Below, one piece after another: positions 13,409-28,700 of a DNA stretch of 64,000 nucleotides; within the stretch, counting starts at the first letter, position 1; the number at the start of each line of letters is the position of its first letter. This stretch comes from Cinclus cinclus (taxonomy: Eukaryota > Chordata > Aves > Passeriformes > Cinclidae). The translations under genes and the position numbers were made by a program. Below the pieces are notes generated by a model. The model worked only from the letters and a program-made list of their open reading frames with translations, was not told the DNA's origin and searched no databases. Where the stretch lies: NCBI RefSeq assembly GCF_963662255.1, contig NW_026912121.1:620001-684000 (forward strand), written 5' to 3'.

Positions 13409-16400
13409 TTGACACCAGGGGGCGCAAAATGACCACGGATGAACCTTGACAGCATGGGGACCTATAGAAGCAAGGAACCATTATGACACCATGAAGGCCA
13501 AGAATCAAATGGTTCATTGTAAGACCAAGTGGCCTAAAAGGGCTTGGAATGCATTGTGACACCACAGAGGTTAAGAGAAGCAAGGAACCATTGTGACCCA
13601 ATGCAGGCTAACAATCTAATGATCCCTTGTGACACCAATGGGCCTAAAAGGGCCAGGGATGAATTGTGAAAGCATGGGGCCCCAGTAAAACCTGGTACAA
13701 TTATGCCACCATGGAGGCCAAGAATCAAATGATTCATTGTGACATCAAGTGGCCTAAAAGGGCATGGGATGCATTGTGACACCACAGGGGTTAAGAGAAG
13801 CAAGGAACCATTGTGACCCAATGCAGGCTAACAATCTAAGAATCCCTTGTGGCACAAGGGGGCGCAAAATGACCACGGATGAACTCTGACAGCATGGGGA
13901 GCTATAGAAGCAAGGAACCATTATGACACCATGAAGGCCAAGAATCAAATGGTTCATTGTGACATCAAGTGGCCTAAAAGGGCTTGGAATGAATTGTGAC
14001 ACCACAGAGGTTAAGAGAAGCAAGGAACCATTGTGACCCTATGCAGGCTAACAATCTAATGATCCCTTGTGGCACCAGGGGGTATAAAAAGGGCCAGGGA
14101 TGGATTGTTACAGCACGGGGACCAATAGAAGCAAGGATCTATTATGCCACCATGGAGGCCAAGAATCAAATGATTCATTGTGACATCAAGTGGCCTAAAA
14201 GGGCATGGGATGCATTGTGACAGCACAGGGGTTAAGAGAAGCAAGGATCCATTGTCACCCAATTGAGGCTAACAATCTAAGGATCCCTTTTGACACCAAT
14301 GGGCCTAAAAGGGTCAGGGAGGTACTGTGATAGCATGGGGCCCAGTGAAAACATGGTACAATCAAGCCAACATGGAGGCCAAGAATCAAATGATTCATTG
14401 TGACATCAAGTGGCCTAAAAGGGCATGGGTTGCATTGTGACACCACAGGGGTTAAGAGAAGCAAGGCACCATTGTAACCCAATGCAGGCTAACAATCTAA
14501 GAATCCCTTTTGACACCAGGGGGCGCAAAATGACCACGGATGAACTCTGACAGCATGGGGACCTATAGAAGCAAGGAACCATTATGACACCATGAAGGCC
14601 AAGAATCAAATGGTTCATTGTGACATCAAGTGGCCTAAAAGGGCTTGGAATGCATTGTGACACCACAGAGGTTAAGAGAAGCAAGGAACCATTGTGACCC
14701 AATGCAGGCTAACAATCTAATGATCCCTTGTGACACCAATGGGCCTAAAAGGGCCAGGGATGAATTGTGAAAGCATGGGGCCCCAGTAAAACCTGGTACA
14801 ATTATGCCACCATGGAGGCCAAGAATCAAATGATTCATTGTGACATCAAGTGGCCTAAAAGGGCATGGGATGCATTGTGACACCACAGGGGTTAAGAGAA
14901 GCAAGGAACCATTGTGACCCAATGCAGGCTAACAATCTAAGAATCCCTTGTGGCACAAGGGGGCGCAAAATGGCCACGGATGAACTCTGACAGCATGGGG
15001 AGCTATAGAAGCAAGGAACCATTATGACACCATGAAGGCCAAGAATCAAATGGTTCATTGTGACATCAAGTGGCCTAAAAGAGCTTGGAATGAATTGTGA
15101 CACCACAGAGGTTAAGAGAAGCAAGGAACCATTGTGACCCTATGCAGGCTAACAATCTAATGATCCCTTGTGGCACCAGGGGGTATAAAAAGGGCCAGGG
15201 ATGGATTGTTACAGCACGGGGACCAATAGAATCAAGGATATATTATCCCACCGTGGAGGCCAAGAATCAAATGATTCATTGTGACATCAAGTGGCCTAAA
15301 AGGGCATGGGATGCATTGTGACAGCACAGGGGTTAAGAGAAGCAAGGATCCATTGTCACCCAATTGAGGCTAACAATCTAAGGATCCCTTTTGACACCAA
15401 TGGGCCTAAAACGGTCAGGGATGTATTGTGATAGCATGGGGCCCAGTGAAAACATGGTACAATCAAGCCAACATGGAGGCCAAGAATCAAATGATTCATT
15501 GTGACATCAAGTGGCCTAAAAGGGCATGGGTTGCATTGTGACACCACAGGGGTTAAGAGAAGCAAGGCACCATTGTAACCCAATGCAGGCTAACAATCTA
15601 AGAATCCCTTTTGACACCAGGGGGCGCAAAAGGACCACGGATGAACTCTGACAGCATGGGGACCTATAGAAGCAAGGAACCATTATGACACCATGAAGGC
15701 CAAGAATCAAATGGTTCATTGTGACATCAAGTGGCCTAAAAGGGCTTGGAATGCATTGTGACACCACAGAGGTTAAGAGAAGCAAGGAACCATTGTGACC
15801 CAATGCAGGCTAACAATCTAATGATCCCTTGTGGCACCGGGGGGTATAAAAAGGGCCAGGGATGGATTGTTACAGCACGGGGACCAATAGAAGCAAGGAT
15901 CTATTATGCCACCATGGAGGCCAAGAATCAAATGATTCATTGTGACATCAAGTGGCCTAAAAGGGCATGGGATGCATTGTGACACCACAGAGGTTAAGAG
16001 AAGCAAGGAACCATTGTGACCCAATGTAGGCTAACAATCTAATGATCCCTTGTGACACCAATGGGCCTAAAAGGGGCAGGGATGAATTGTTACAACACGG
16101 GGACCAATAGAAGCAAGGATCTATTATGCCACCATGGAGGCCAAGAATCAAATGATTCATTGTGACATCAAGTGGCCTAAAAGGGCATGGGATGCATTGT
16201 GACAGCACAGAGGTTAAGAGAAGCAAGGAACCATTGTGACCCAATGCAGGCTAACAATCTAATGATCCCTTGTGGCACCAGGGGGTATAAAAAGGGCCAG
16301 GGATGGATTGTTACAGCACGGGGACCAATAGAAGCAAGGATCTATTATGCCACCGTGGAGGCCAAGAATCAAATGATTCATTGTGACATCAAGTGGCCTA

Positions 16401-16731
16401 AAAGGGCATGGGATGCATTGTGACAGCACAGGGGTTAAGAGAAGCAAGGATCCATTGTGACCCAATGGAGGCTAACAATCTAATAATCCCTTTTGACACC
16501 AATGGGCCTAAAAGGGGCAGGGATGTATTGTGAAAGCATGGGGCCCAGTGAAAACATGGTACAATCAAGCCACCATGGAGGCCAAGCATCAAATGATTCA
16601 TTGTGACATCAAGTGGCCTAAAAGGGCATGGGATGCATTGTGACACCACAGGGGTTAAGAGAACCAAGGAACCATTGTGACCCACTGCAGGCTAACAATC
16701 TAAGAATCCCTTGTGACACCAGGGGGCGCAA
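13409..16731. repeat. Clear run of the 1,101-bp pentamer higher-order repeat
   Basis: Five unit types repeat in order here. The diagnostic ACCAGGGGGCGC variant begins its 19-bp site at 13,409, 14,510, 15,611 and 16,713, giving spacings of 1,101, 1,101 and 1,102 bp. Most unit types follow the same phase through the first two pentamers, and the third departs from it partway. The same spacing is seen at 21,117/22,218/23,320, 29,706/30,807/31,909 and 34,991/36,092/37,193. The larger 3,302-bp and 5,505-bp periods are three and five times this length. Confidence 0.8.
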
Positions 16732-19700
16732 AAGGGCCACGGATGGACTCTGACAGCATGGGGACCTATGGAAGCAAGGAACCATTATGACACCATGAAG
16801 GCCAAGAATCAAATGGTTCATTGTAAGACCAAGTGGCCTAAAAGGGCTTGGAATTCATTGTGACAGCACAGAGGTTAAGAGAGGCAAGGAACCATTGTGA
16901 CCCATTGCAGGCTAACAATCTAATGATCCCTAGTGACACCAATGGGCCTAAAAGGGCCAGGGATGGATTGTTACAGCACGGGGACCAATAGAAGCAAGGA
17001 TCTATTATGCCACCATGGAGGCCAAGAATCAAATAATTCATTGTGACATCAAGTGGCCTAAAAGGGCATGGGATGCATTGTGACAGCACAGGGGTTATGA
17101 GAAGCAAGGATCCATTGTGACCCAATGGAGGCTAACAATCTAATGATCCCTTGTGACACCAATGGTCCTAAAAGGGGCAGGGATGTATTGTGAAAGCATG
17201 GGGCCCCAGTAAAACCTGGTACAATTACGCCACCATGGAGGCCAAGAATCAAATAATTCATTGTGACATCAAGTGGCCTAAAAGGGCATGGGATGCATTG
17301 TGACAGCACAGGGGTTATGAGAAGCAAGGATCCATTGTGACCCAATGGAGGCTAACAATCTAATGATCCCTTGTGACACCAATGGTCCTAAAAGGGGCAG
17401 GGATGTATTGTGAAAGCATGGGGCCCCAGTAAAACCTGGTACAATTACGCCACCATGGAGGCCAAGAATCAAATGATTCATTGTGACATCAAGTGGCCTA
17501 AAAGGGCATGGGATGCATTGTGACACCACAGGGGTTAAGAGAAGCAAGGAACCATTGTGACCCAATGCAGGCTAACAATCTAATGATCCCTTGTGACACC
17601 AAAGGGCCTAAAAGGGCCAGGGATGGATTGTTACAGCACGGGGACCAATAGAAGCAGGGATCTATTATGACACCATGAAGGCCAAGAATCAAATGGTTCA
17701 TTGTAAGACCAAGTGGCCTAAAAGGGCTTGGAATGCATTGTGACACCACAGAGGTTAAGAGAAGCAAGGAACCATTGTGACCCAATGCAGGCTAACAATC
17801 TAATGATCCCTTGTGGCACCAGGGGGTATAAAAAGGGCCAGGGATGAATTGAGACAGCATGGGGCCCAATAGAAACAAGGAACAATTATGACACCATGGA
17901 GGCCAAGAATCAAATAATTCATTGTGACATCAAGTGGCCTAAAAGGGCATGGGATGCATTGTGACAGCACAGGGGTTATGAGAAGCAAGGATCCATTGTG
18001 ACCCAATGGAGGCTAACAATCTAATGATCCCTTGTGACACCAATGGTCCTAAAAGGGGCAGGGATGTATTGTGAAAGCATGGGGCCCCAGTAAAACCTGG
18101 TACAATTACGCCACCATGGAGGCCAAGAATCAAATGATTCATTGTGACATCAAGTGGCCTAAAAGGGCATGGGATGCATTGTGACACCACAGGGGTTAAG
18201 AGAAGCAAGGAACCATTGTGACCCAATGCAGGCTAACAATCTAATGATCCCTTGTGACACCAAAGGGCCTAAAAGGGCCAGGGATGGATTGTTACAGCAC
18301 GGGGACCAATAGAAGCAGGGATCTATTATGACACCATGAAGGCCAAGAATCAAATGGTTCATTGTAAGACCAAGTGGCCTAAAAGGGCATGGGATGCATT
18401 GTGACACCACAGAGGTTAAGAGAAGCAAGGAACCATTGTGACCAAATGCAGGCTAACAATCTAATGATCCCTTGTGGCACCAGGGGGTATAAAAAGGGCC
18501 AGGGATGAATTGTGACAGCATGGGGCCCAATAGAAACAAGGAACAATTATGACACCATGGAGGCCAAGAATCAAATGATTCATTGTGACATCAAGTGGCC
18601 TAAATGGGCATGGGATGCATTGTGACACCACAGAGGTTAAGAGAAGCAAGGAACCATTGTGACCCATTGCAGGCTAACAAACTAATGATCCCTTGTGACA
18701 CCAATGGGCCTAAAAGGTCCAGGGATGAATTGTTACAGCACGGGGACCAATAGAAGCAAGGATCTATTATGCCACCATGGAGGCCAGGAATCAAATGATT
18801 CATTGTGACATCAATTGGCCTAAAAGGGCATGGAATGCATTGTGACAGCACAGAGGTTAAGAGAAGCAAGGAACCATTGTGACCCAATGCAGGCTAACAA
18901 TCTAATGATCCCTTGTGACACCAGGGGGTATAAAAAGGGCCAGGGATGGATTGTTACAGCACGGGGACCAATAGAAGCAAGGATCTATTATGCCACCGTG
19001 GAGGCCAAGAATCAAATGATTCATTGTGACATCAAGTGGCCTAAAAGGGCATGGGATGCATTGTGACAGCACAGGCGTTAAGAGAAGCAAGGATCCATTG
19101 TGACCCAATGGAGGCTAACAATCTAATGATCCCTTTTGACACCAAAGGGCCTAAAAGGGGCAGGGATGTATTGTGAAAGCATGGGGCCCAATTAAAACCT
19201 GGTCCAATTACGCCACCATGGAGGCCAAGAATCAAATGATTCATTGTGATATCAAGTGGCCTAAAAGGGCATGGGATGCATTGTGACACCACAGAGGATA
19301 AGAGAAGCAAGGATCCATTGTGACCCAATGGAGGCTAACAATCTAATGATCCCTTGTGACACCAATGGGCCTAAAAGGGCAGGGATGTATTGTGAAAGCA
19401 TGGGGCCCAATTAAAACCTGGTACAATTTCGCCACCATGGAGGCCAAGAATCAAATGATTCATTGTGACATCAGGTGGCCTAAAAGGGCATGGGATGCAT
19501 TGTGACACCACAGGGGTTAAGAGAAGCAAGGAACCATTGTGACCCAATGCAGGCTAACAATGTAAGAATCACTTGTCGCACCAGGGGGCGCAAAATGACC
19601 ACGGATGAACTCTGACAGCATGGGGACCTATAGAAGCAAGGAGCCATTATGACACCATGAAGGCCAAGAATCAAATGGTTCATTGTGACATCAAGTGGCC

Positions 19701-22700
19701 TAAAAGGGCTTGGAATTCATTGTGACACCACAGAGGTTAAGAGAAGCAAGGAACCATTGTGACCCAATGCAGGCTAACAATCTAATGATCCCTTGTGGCA
19801 CCAGGGGGTATAAAAAGGGCCAGGGATGGATTGTTACAGCACGGGGACCAATAGAAGCAAGGATCTATTATGCCACCGTGGAGGCCAAGAATCAAATGAT
19901 TCATTGTGACATCAAGTGGCCTAAAAGGGCATGGGATGCATTGTGACAGCACAGGGGTTAAGAGAAGCAAGGATCCATTGTCACCCAATTGAGGCTAACA
20001 ATCTAAGGATCCCTTTTGTCACCAATGGGCCTAAAAGGGTCAGGGATGTATTGTGAAAGCATGGGGCCCAGTGAAAACATGGTACAATCAAGCCACCATG
20101 GAGGCCAAGAATCAAATGATTCATTGTGACATCAAGTGGCCTAAAAGGGCATGGGATGCATTGTGACACCACAGGGGTTAAGAGAAGCAAGGAACCATTG
20201 TAACCCAATGCAGGCTAACAATCTAAGAATCCCTTTTGACACCAGGGGGTGCAAAAGGACCACGGATGAACTCTGACAGCATGGGGACATATAGAAGCAA
20301 GGAACCATTATGACACTATGAAGGCCAAGAATCAAATGGTTCATTGTGACATCAAGTGGCCTAAAAGGTCTTGGAATGCAATGTGACAGCACAGAGGTTA
20401 AGAGAAGCAAGGAACCATTGTGACCCAATGCAGGCTAACAATCTAATGATCTCTTGTGACACCAATGGGCCTAAAAGGGGTAGGGATGAATTCTTACAAC
20501 ACGGGGACCCATAGAAGCAAGGATCTATTATGCCACCATGGAGGCCAAGAATCAAATGATTCATTGTGACATCAAGTGGCCTAAAAGGGCATGGGATGCA
20601 TTGTGACAGCACAGAGGTTAAGAGAAGCAAGGAACCATAGTGACCCAATGCAGGCTAACAATCTAATGATCCCTTGTGGCACCAGGGGGTATAAAAAGGG
20701 CCAGGGATGGATTGTTACAGCACGGGGACCAATAGAAGCAAGGATCAATTATGCCACCGTGGAGGCCAAGAATCAAATGATTCATTGTGACATCAAGTGG
20801 CCTAAAAGGGCATGGGATGCATTGTGACACCACAGGAGTTAAGAGAAGCAAGGATCCATTGTGACCCAATGGAGGCTAATAATCCCAGGATCCCATTTGA
20901 CACCAGGGGCCGTAAAAGGGCCAGGGATGAATTGTGACAGCATGGGGACCAATAGAAACAAGGAACCATTATGACACCATGGAGGCCAAGAATCAAATGA
21001 TTCATTGTGACATCAAGTGGCCTAAAAGGGCATGGGATGCATTGTGACACCACAGGGGTTAAGAGAAGCAAGGAACCATTGTGACCCAATGCAGGCTAAC
21101 AATCTAAGAATCCCTTTTGACACCAGGGGGCGCAAAATGACCACGGATGAACCTTGACAGCATGGGGACCTATAGAAGCAAGGAACCATTATGACACCAT
21201 GAAGGCCAAGAATCAAATGGTTCATTGTAAGACCAAGTGGCCTAAAAGGGCTTGGAATGCATTGTGACACCACAGAGGTTAAGAGAAGCAAGGAACCATT
21301 GTGACCCAATGCAGGCTAACAATCTAATGATCCCTTGTGACACCAATGGGCCTAAAAGGGCATGGGATGAATTGTGAAAGCATGGGGCCCCAGTAAAACC
21401 TGGTACAATTATGCCACCATGGAGGCCAAGAATCAAATGATTCATTGTGACATCAAGTGGCCTAAAAGGGCATGGGATGCATTGTGACACCACAGGGGTT
21501 AAGAGAAGCAAGGAACCATTGTGACCCAATGCAGGCTAACAATCTAAGAATCCCTTGTGGCACAAGGGGGCGCAAAATGACCACGGATGAACTCTGACAG
21601 CATGGGGAGCTATAGAAGCAAGGAACCATTATGACACCATGAAGGCCAAGAATCAAATGGTTCATTGTGACATCAAGTGGCCTAAAAGGGCTTGGAATGA
21701 ATTGTGACACCACAGAGGTTAAGAGAAGCAAGGAACCATTGTGACCCTATGCAGGCTAACAATCTAATGATCCCTTGTGGCACCAGGGGGTATAAAAAGG
21801 GCCAGGGATGGATTGTTACAGCACGGGGACCAATAGAAGCAAGGATCTATTATGCCACCGTGGAGGCCAAGAATCAAATGATTCATTGTGACATCAAGTG
21901 GCCTAAAAGGGCATGGGATGCATTGTGACAGCACAGGGGTTAAGAGAAGCAAGGATCCATTGTCACCCAATTGAGGCTAACAATCTAAGGATCCCTTTTG
22001 ACACCAATGGGCCTAAAAGGGTCGGGGAGGTATTGTGATAGCATGGGGCCCAGTGAAAACATGGTACAATCAAGCCAACATGGAGGCCAAGAATCAAATG
22101 ATTCATTGTGACATCAAGTGGCCTAAAAGGGCATGGGTTGCATTGTGACACCACAGGGGTTAAGAGAAGCAAGGCACCATTGTAACCCAATGCAGGCTAA
22201 CAATCTAAGAATCCCTTTTGACACCAGGGGGCGCAAAAGGACCACGGATGAACTCTGACAGCATGGGGACCTATAGAAGCAAGGAACCATTATGACACCA
22301 TGAAGGCCAAGAATCAAATGGTTCATTGTGACATCAAGTGGCCTAAAAGGGCTTGGAATGCATTGTGACACCACAGAGGTTAAGAGAAGCAAGGAACCAT
22401 TGTGACCCAATGCAGGCTAACAATCTAATGATCCCTTGTGGCACCGGGGGGTATAAAAAGGGCCAGGGATGGATTGTTACAGCACGGGGACCAATAGAAG
22501 CAAGGATCTATTATGCCACCATGGAGGCCAAGAATCAAATGATTCATTGTGACATCAAGTGGCCTAAAAGGGCATGGGATGCATTGTGACACCACAGAGG
22601 TTAAGAGAAGCAAGGAACCATTGTGACCCAATGTAGGCTAACAATCTAATGATCCCTTGTGACACCAATGGGCCTAAAAGGGGCAGGGATGTATTGTGAA

Positions 22701-25700
22701 AACACGGGGACCAATAGAAGCAAGGATCTATTATGCCACCATGGAGGCCAAGAATCAAATGATTCATTGTGACATCAAGTGGCCTAAAAGGGCATGGGAT
22801 GCATTGTGACAGCACAGAGGTTAAGAGAAGCAAGGAACCATTGTGACCCAATGCAGGCTAACAATCTAATGATCCCTTGTGGCACCAGGGGGTATAAAAA
22901 GGGCCAGGGATGGATTGTTACAGCACGGGGACCAATAGAAGCAAGGATCTATTATGCCACCGTGGAGGCCAAGAATCAAATGATTCATTGTGACATCAAG
23001 TGGCCTAAAAGGGCATGGGATGCATTGTGACAGCACAGGGGTTAAGAGAAGCAAGGATCCATTGTGACCCAATGGAGGCTAACAATCTAATAATCCCTTT
23101 TGACACCAATGGGCCTAAAAGGGGCAGGGATGTATTGTGAAAGCATGGGGCCCAGTGAAAACATGGTACAATCAAGCCACCATGGAGGCCAAGCATCAAA
23201 TGATTCATTGTGACATCAAGTGGCCTAAAAGGGCATGGGATGCATTGTGACACCACAGGGGTTAAGAGAACCAAGGAACCATTGTGACCCAATGCAGGCT
23301 AACAATCTAAGAATCCCTTGTGACACCAGGGGGCGCAAAAGGGCCACGGATGGACTCTGACAGCATGGGGACCTATGGAAGCAAGGAACCATTATGACAC
23401 CATGAAGGCCAAGAATCAAATGGTTCATTGTAAGACCAAGTGGCCTAAAAGGGCTTGGAATTCATTGTGACAGCACAGAGGTTAAGAGAGGCAAGGAACC
23501 ATTGTGACCCATTGCAGGCTAACAATCTAATGATCCCTAGTGACACCAATGGGCCTGAAAGGGCCAGGGATGGATTGTTACAGCACGGGGACCAATAGAA
23601 GCAAGGATCTATTATGCCACCATGGAGGCCAAGAATCAAATAATTCATTGTGACATCAAGTGGCCTAAAAGGGCATGGGATGCATTGTGACAGCACAGGG
23701 GTTATGAGAAGCAAGGATCCATTGTGACCCAATGGAGGCTAACAATCTAATGATCCCTTGTGACACCAATGGTCCTAAAAGGGGCAGGGATGTATTGTGA
23801 AAGCATGGGGCCCCAGTAAAACCTGGTACAATTACGCCACCATGGAGGCCAAGAATCAAATGATTCATTGTGACATCAAGTGGCCTAAAAGGGCATGGGA
23901 TGCATTGTGACACCACAGGGGTTAAGAGAAGCAAGGAACCATTGTGACCCAATGCAGGCTAACAATCTAATGATCCCTTGTGACACCAAAGGGCCTAAAA
24001 GGGCCAGGGATGGATTGTTACAGCACGGGGACCAATAGAAGCAGGGATCTATTATGACACCATGAAGGCCAAGAATCAAATGGTTCATTGTAAGACCAAG
24101 TGGCCTAAAAGGGCTTGGAATGCATTGTGACACCACAGAGGTTAAGAGAAGCAAGGAACCATTGTGACCCAATGCAGGCTAACAATCTAATGATCCCTTG
24201 TGGCACCAGGGGGTATAAAAAGGGCCAGGGATGAATTGTGACAGCATGGGGCCCAATAGAAACAAGGAACAATTATGACACCATGGAGGCCAAGAATCAA
24301 ATGATTCATTGTGACATCAAGTGGCCTAAATGGGCATGGGATGCATTGTGACACCACAGAGGTTAAGAGAAGCAAGGAACCATTGTGACCCATTGCAGGC
24401 TAACAAACTAATGATCCCTTGTGACACCAATGGGCCTAAAAGGGACAGGGATGAATTGTTACAGCACGGGGACCAATAGAAGCAAGGATCTATTATGCCA
24501 CCATGGAGGCCAGGAATCAAATGATTCATTGTGACATCAATTGGCCTAAAAGGGCATGGAATGCATTGTGACAGCACAGAGGTTAAGAGAAGCAAGGAAC
24601 CATTGTGACCCAATGCAGGCTAACAATCTAATGATCCCTTGTGACACCAGGGGGTATAAAAAGGGCCAGGGATGGATTGTTACAGCACGGGGACCAATAG
24701 AAGCAAGGATCTATTATGCCACCGTGGAGGCCAAGAATCAAATGATTCATTGTGACATCAAGTGGCCTAAAAGGGCATGGGATGCATTGTGACAGCACAG
24801 GCGTTAAGAGAAGCAAGGATCCATTGTGACCCAATGGAGGCTAACAATCTAATGATCCCTTTTGACACCAAAGGGCCTAAAAGGGGCAGGGATGTATTGT
24901 GAAAGCATGGGGCCCAATTAAAACCTGGTCCAATTACGCCACCATGGAGGCCAAGAATCAAATGATTCATTGTGATATCAAGTGGCCTAAAAGGGCATGG
25001 GATGCATTGTGACACCACAGAGGATAAGAGAAGCAAGGATCCATTGTGACCCAATGGAGGCTAACAATCTAATGATCCCTTTTGACACCAATGGGCCTAA
25101 AAGGGCAGGGATGTATTGTGAAAGCATGGGGCCCAATTAAAACCTGGTACAATTTCGCCACCATGGAGGCCAAGAATCAAATGATTCATTGTGACATCAG
25201 GTGGCCTAAAAGGGCATGGGATGCATTGTGACACCACAGGGGTTAAGAGAAGCAAGGAACCATTGTGACCCAATGCAGGCTAACAATGTAAGAATCACTT
25301 GTGGCACCAGGGGGCGCAAAATGACCACGGATGAACTCTGACAGCATGGGGACCTATAGAAGCAAGGAGCCATTATGACACCATGAAGGCCAAGAATCAA
25401 ATGGTTCATTGTGACATCAAGTGGCCTAAAAGGGCTTGGAATTCATTGTGACACCACAGAGGTTAAGAGAAGCAAGGAACCATTGTGACCCAATGCAGGC
25501 TAACAATCTAATGATCCCTTGTGGCACCAGGGGGTATAAAAAGGGACAGGGATGGATTGTTACAGCACGGGGACCAATAGAAGCAAGGATCTATTATGCC
25601 ACCGTGGAGGCCAAGAATCAAATGATTCATTGTGACATCAAGTGGCCTAAAAGGGCATGGGATGCATTGTGACACCACAGGGGTTAAGAGAAGCAAGGAA

Positions 25701-28700
25701 CCATTGTAACCCAATGCAGGCTAACAATCTAAGAATCCCTTTTGACACCAGGGGGTGCAAAAGGACCACGGATGAACTCTGACAGCATGGGGACATATAG
25801 AAGCAAGGAACCATTATGACACTATGAAGGCCAAGAATCAAATGGTTCATTGTGACATCAAGTGGCCTAAAAGGTCTTGGAATGCAATGTGACAGCACAG
25901 AGGTTAAGAGAAGCAAGGAACCATTGTGACCCAATGCAGGCTAACAATCTAATGATCCCTTGTGACACCAATGGGCCTAAAAGGGGTAGGGATGTATTCT
26001 TACAACACGGGGACCCATAGAAGCAAGGATCTATTATGCCACCATGGAGGCCAAGAATCAAATGATTCATTGTGACATCAAGTGGCCTAAAAGGGCATGG
26101 GATGCATTGTGACAGCACAGAGGTTAAGAGAAGCAAGGAACCATTGTGACCCAATGCAGGCTAACAATCTAATGATCCCTTGTGGCACCAGGGGGTATAA
26201 AAAGGGCCAGGGATGGATTGTTACAGCACGGGGACCAATAGAAGCAAGGATCTATTATGCCACCGTGGAGGCCAAGAATCAAATGATTCATTGTGACATC
26301 AAGTGGCCTAAAAGGGCATGGGATGCATTGTGACAGCACAGGGGTTAAGAGAAGCAAGGATCCATTGTGACCCAATGGAGGCTAACAATCTAATAATCCC
26401 TTTTGACACCAATGGGCCTAAAAGGGGCAGGGATGTATTGTGAAAGCATGGGGCCCAGTGAAAACATGGTACAATCAAGCCACCATGGAGGCCAAGCATC
26501 AAATGATTCATTGTGACATCAAGTGGCCTAAAAGGGCATGGGATGCATTGTGACATCACAGGGGTTAAGAGAACCAAGGAACCATTGTGACCCAATGCAG
26601 GCTAACAATCTAAGAATCCCTTGTGACACCAGGGGGCGCAAAAGGGCCACGGATGGACTCTGACAGCATGGGGACCTATGGAAGCAAGGAACCATTATGA
26701 CACCATGAAGGCCAAGAATCAAATGGTTCATTGTGACATCAAGTGGCCTAAAAGTGCTTGGAATGCATTGTGACACCACAGAGGTTAAGAGAAGCAAGGA
26801 ACCATTGTGACCCAATGCAGGCTAACAATCTAATGATCCCTTGTGGCACCAGGGGGTATAAAAAGGGCCAGGGATGGATTGTTACAGCACGGGGACCAAT
26901 AGAAGCAAGGATCTATTATGCCACCGTGGAGGCCAAGAATCAAATGATTCATTGTGACATCAAGTGGCCTAAAAGGGCATGGGATGCATTGTGACACCAC
27001 AGGGGTTAAGAGAAGCAAGGAACCATTGTAACCCAATGCAGGCTAACAATCTAAGAATCCCTTTTGACACCAGGGGGTGCAAAAGGACCACGGATGAACT
27101 CTGACAGCATGGGGACATATAGAAGCAAGGAACCATTATGACACTATGAAGGCCAAGAATCAAATGGTTCATTGTGACATCAAGTGGCCTAAAAGGTCTT
27201 GGAATGCAATGTGACAGCACAGAGGTTAAGAGAAGCAAGGAACCATAGTGACCCAATGCAGGCTAACAATCTAATGATCCCTTGTGGCACCAGGGGGTAT
27301 AAAAAGGGCCAGGGATGGATTGTTACAGCACGGGGACCAATAGAAGCAAGGATCTATTATGCCACCATGGAGGCCAAGAATCAAATAATTCATTGTGACA
27401 TCAAGTGGCCTAAAAGGGCATGGGATGCATTGTGACAGCACAGGGGTTATGAGAAGCAAGGATCCATTGTGACCCAATGGAGGCTAACAATCTAATGATC
27501 CCTTGTGACACCAATGGTCCTAAAAGGGGCAGGGATGTATTGTGAAAGCATGGGGCCCCAGTAAAACCTGGTACAATTACGCCACCATGGAGGCCAAGAA
27601 TCAAATAATTCATTGTGACATCAAGTGGCCTAAAAGGGCATGGGATGCATTGTGACAGCACAGGGGTTATGAGAAGCAAGGATCCATTGTGACCCAATGG
27701 AGGCTAACAATCTAATGATCCCTTGTGACACCAATGGTCCTAAAAGGGGCAGGGATGTATTGTGAAAGCATGGGGCCCCAGTAAAACCTGGTACAATTAC
27801 GCCACCATGGAGGCCAAGAATCAAATGATTCATTGTGACATCAAGTGGCCTAAAAGGGCATGGGATGCATTGTGACACCACAGGGGTTAAGAGAAGCAAG
27901 GAACCATTGTGACCCAATGCAGGCTAACAATCTAATGATCCCTTGTGACACCAAAGGGCCTAAAAGGGCCAGGGATGGATTGTTACAGCACGGGGACCAA
28001 TAGAAGCAGGGATCTATTATGACACCATGAAGGCCAAGAATCAAATGGTTCATTGTAAGACCAAGTGGCCTAAAAGGGCTTGGAATGCACTGTGACACCA
28101 CAGAGGTTAAGAGAAGCAAGGAACCATTGTGACCCAATGCAGGCTAACAATCTAATGATCCCTTGTGGCACCAGGGGGTATAAAAAGGGCCAGGGATGAA
28201 TTGTGACAGCATGGGGCCCAATAGAAACAAGGAACAATTATGACACCATGGAGGCCAAGAATCAAATGATTCATTGTGACATCAAGTGGCCTAAAAGGGC
28301 ATGGGATGCATTGTGACACCACAGAGGTTAAGAGAAGCAAGGAACCATTGTGACCCATTGCAGGCTAACAAACTAATGATCCCTTGTAACACCAATGGGC
28401 CTAAAAGGTCCAGGGATGAATTGTTACAGCACGGGGACCAATAGAAGCAAGGATCTATTATGCCACCATGGAGGCCAAGAATCAAATAATTCATTGTGAC
28501 ATCATGTGGCCTAAAAGGGCATGGGATGCATTGTGACAGCACAGGGGTTAAGAGAAGCAAGGAACCATTGTGACCCAATGAAGGCTAACAATCTAATGAT
28601 CCCTTTTGACACCAATGGGCAAAAAAGGGCAGGGATGTATTGTGAAAGCATGGGGCCCAAGTAAAACCTGGTACAATTACGCCACCATGGAGGCCAAGCA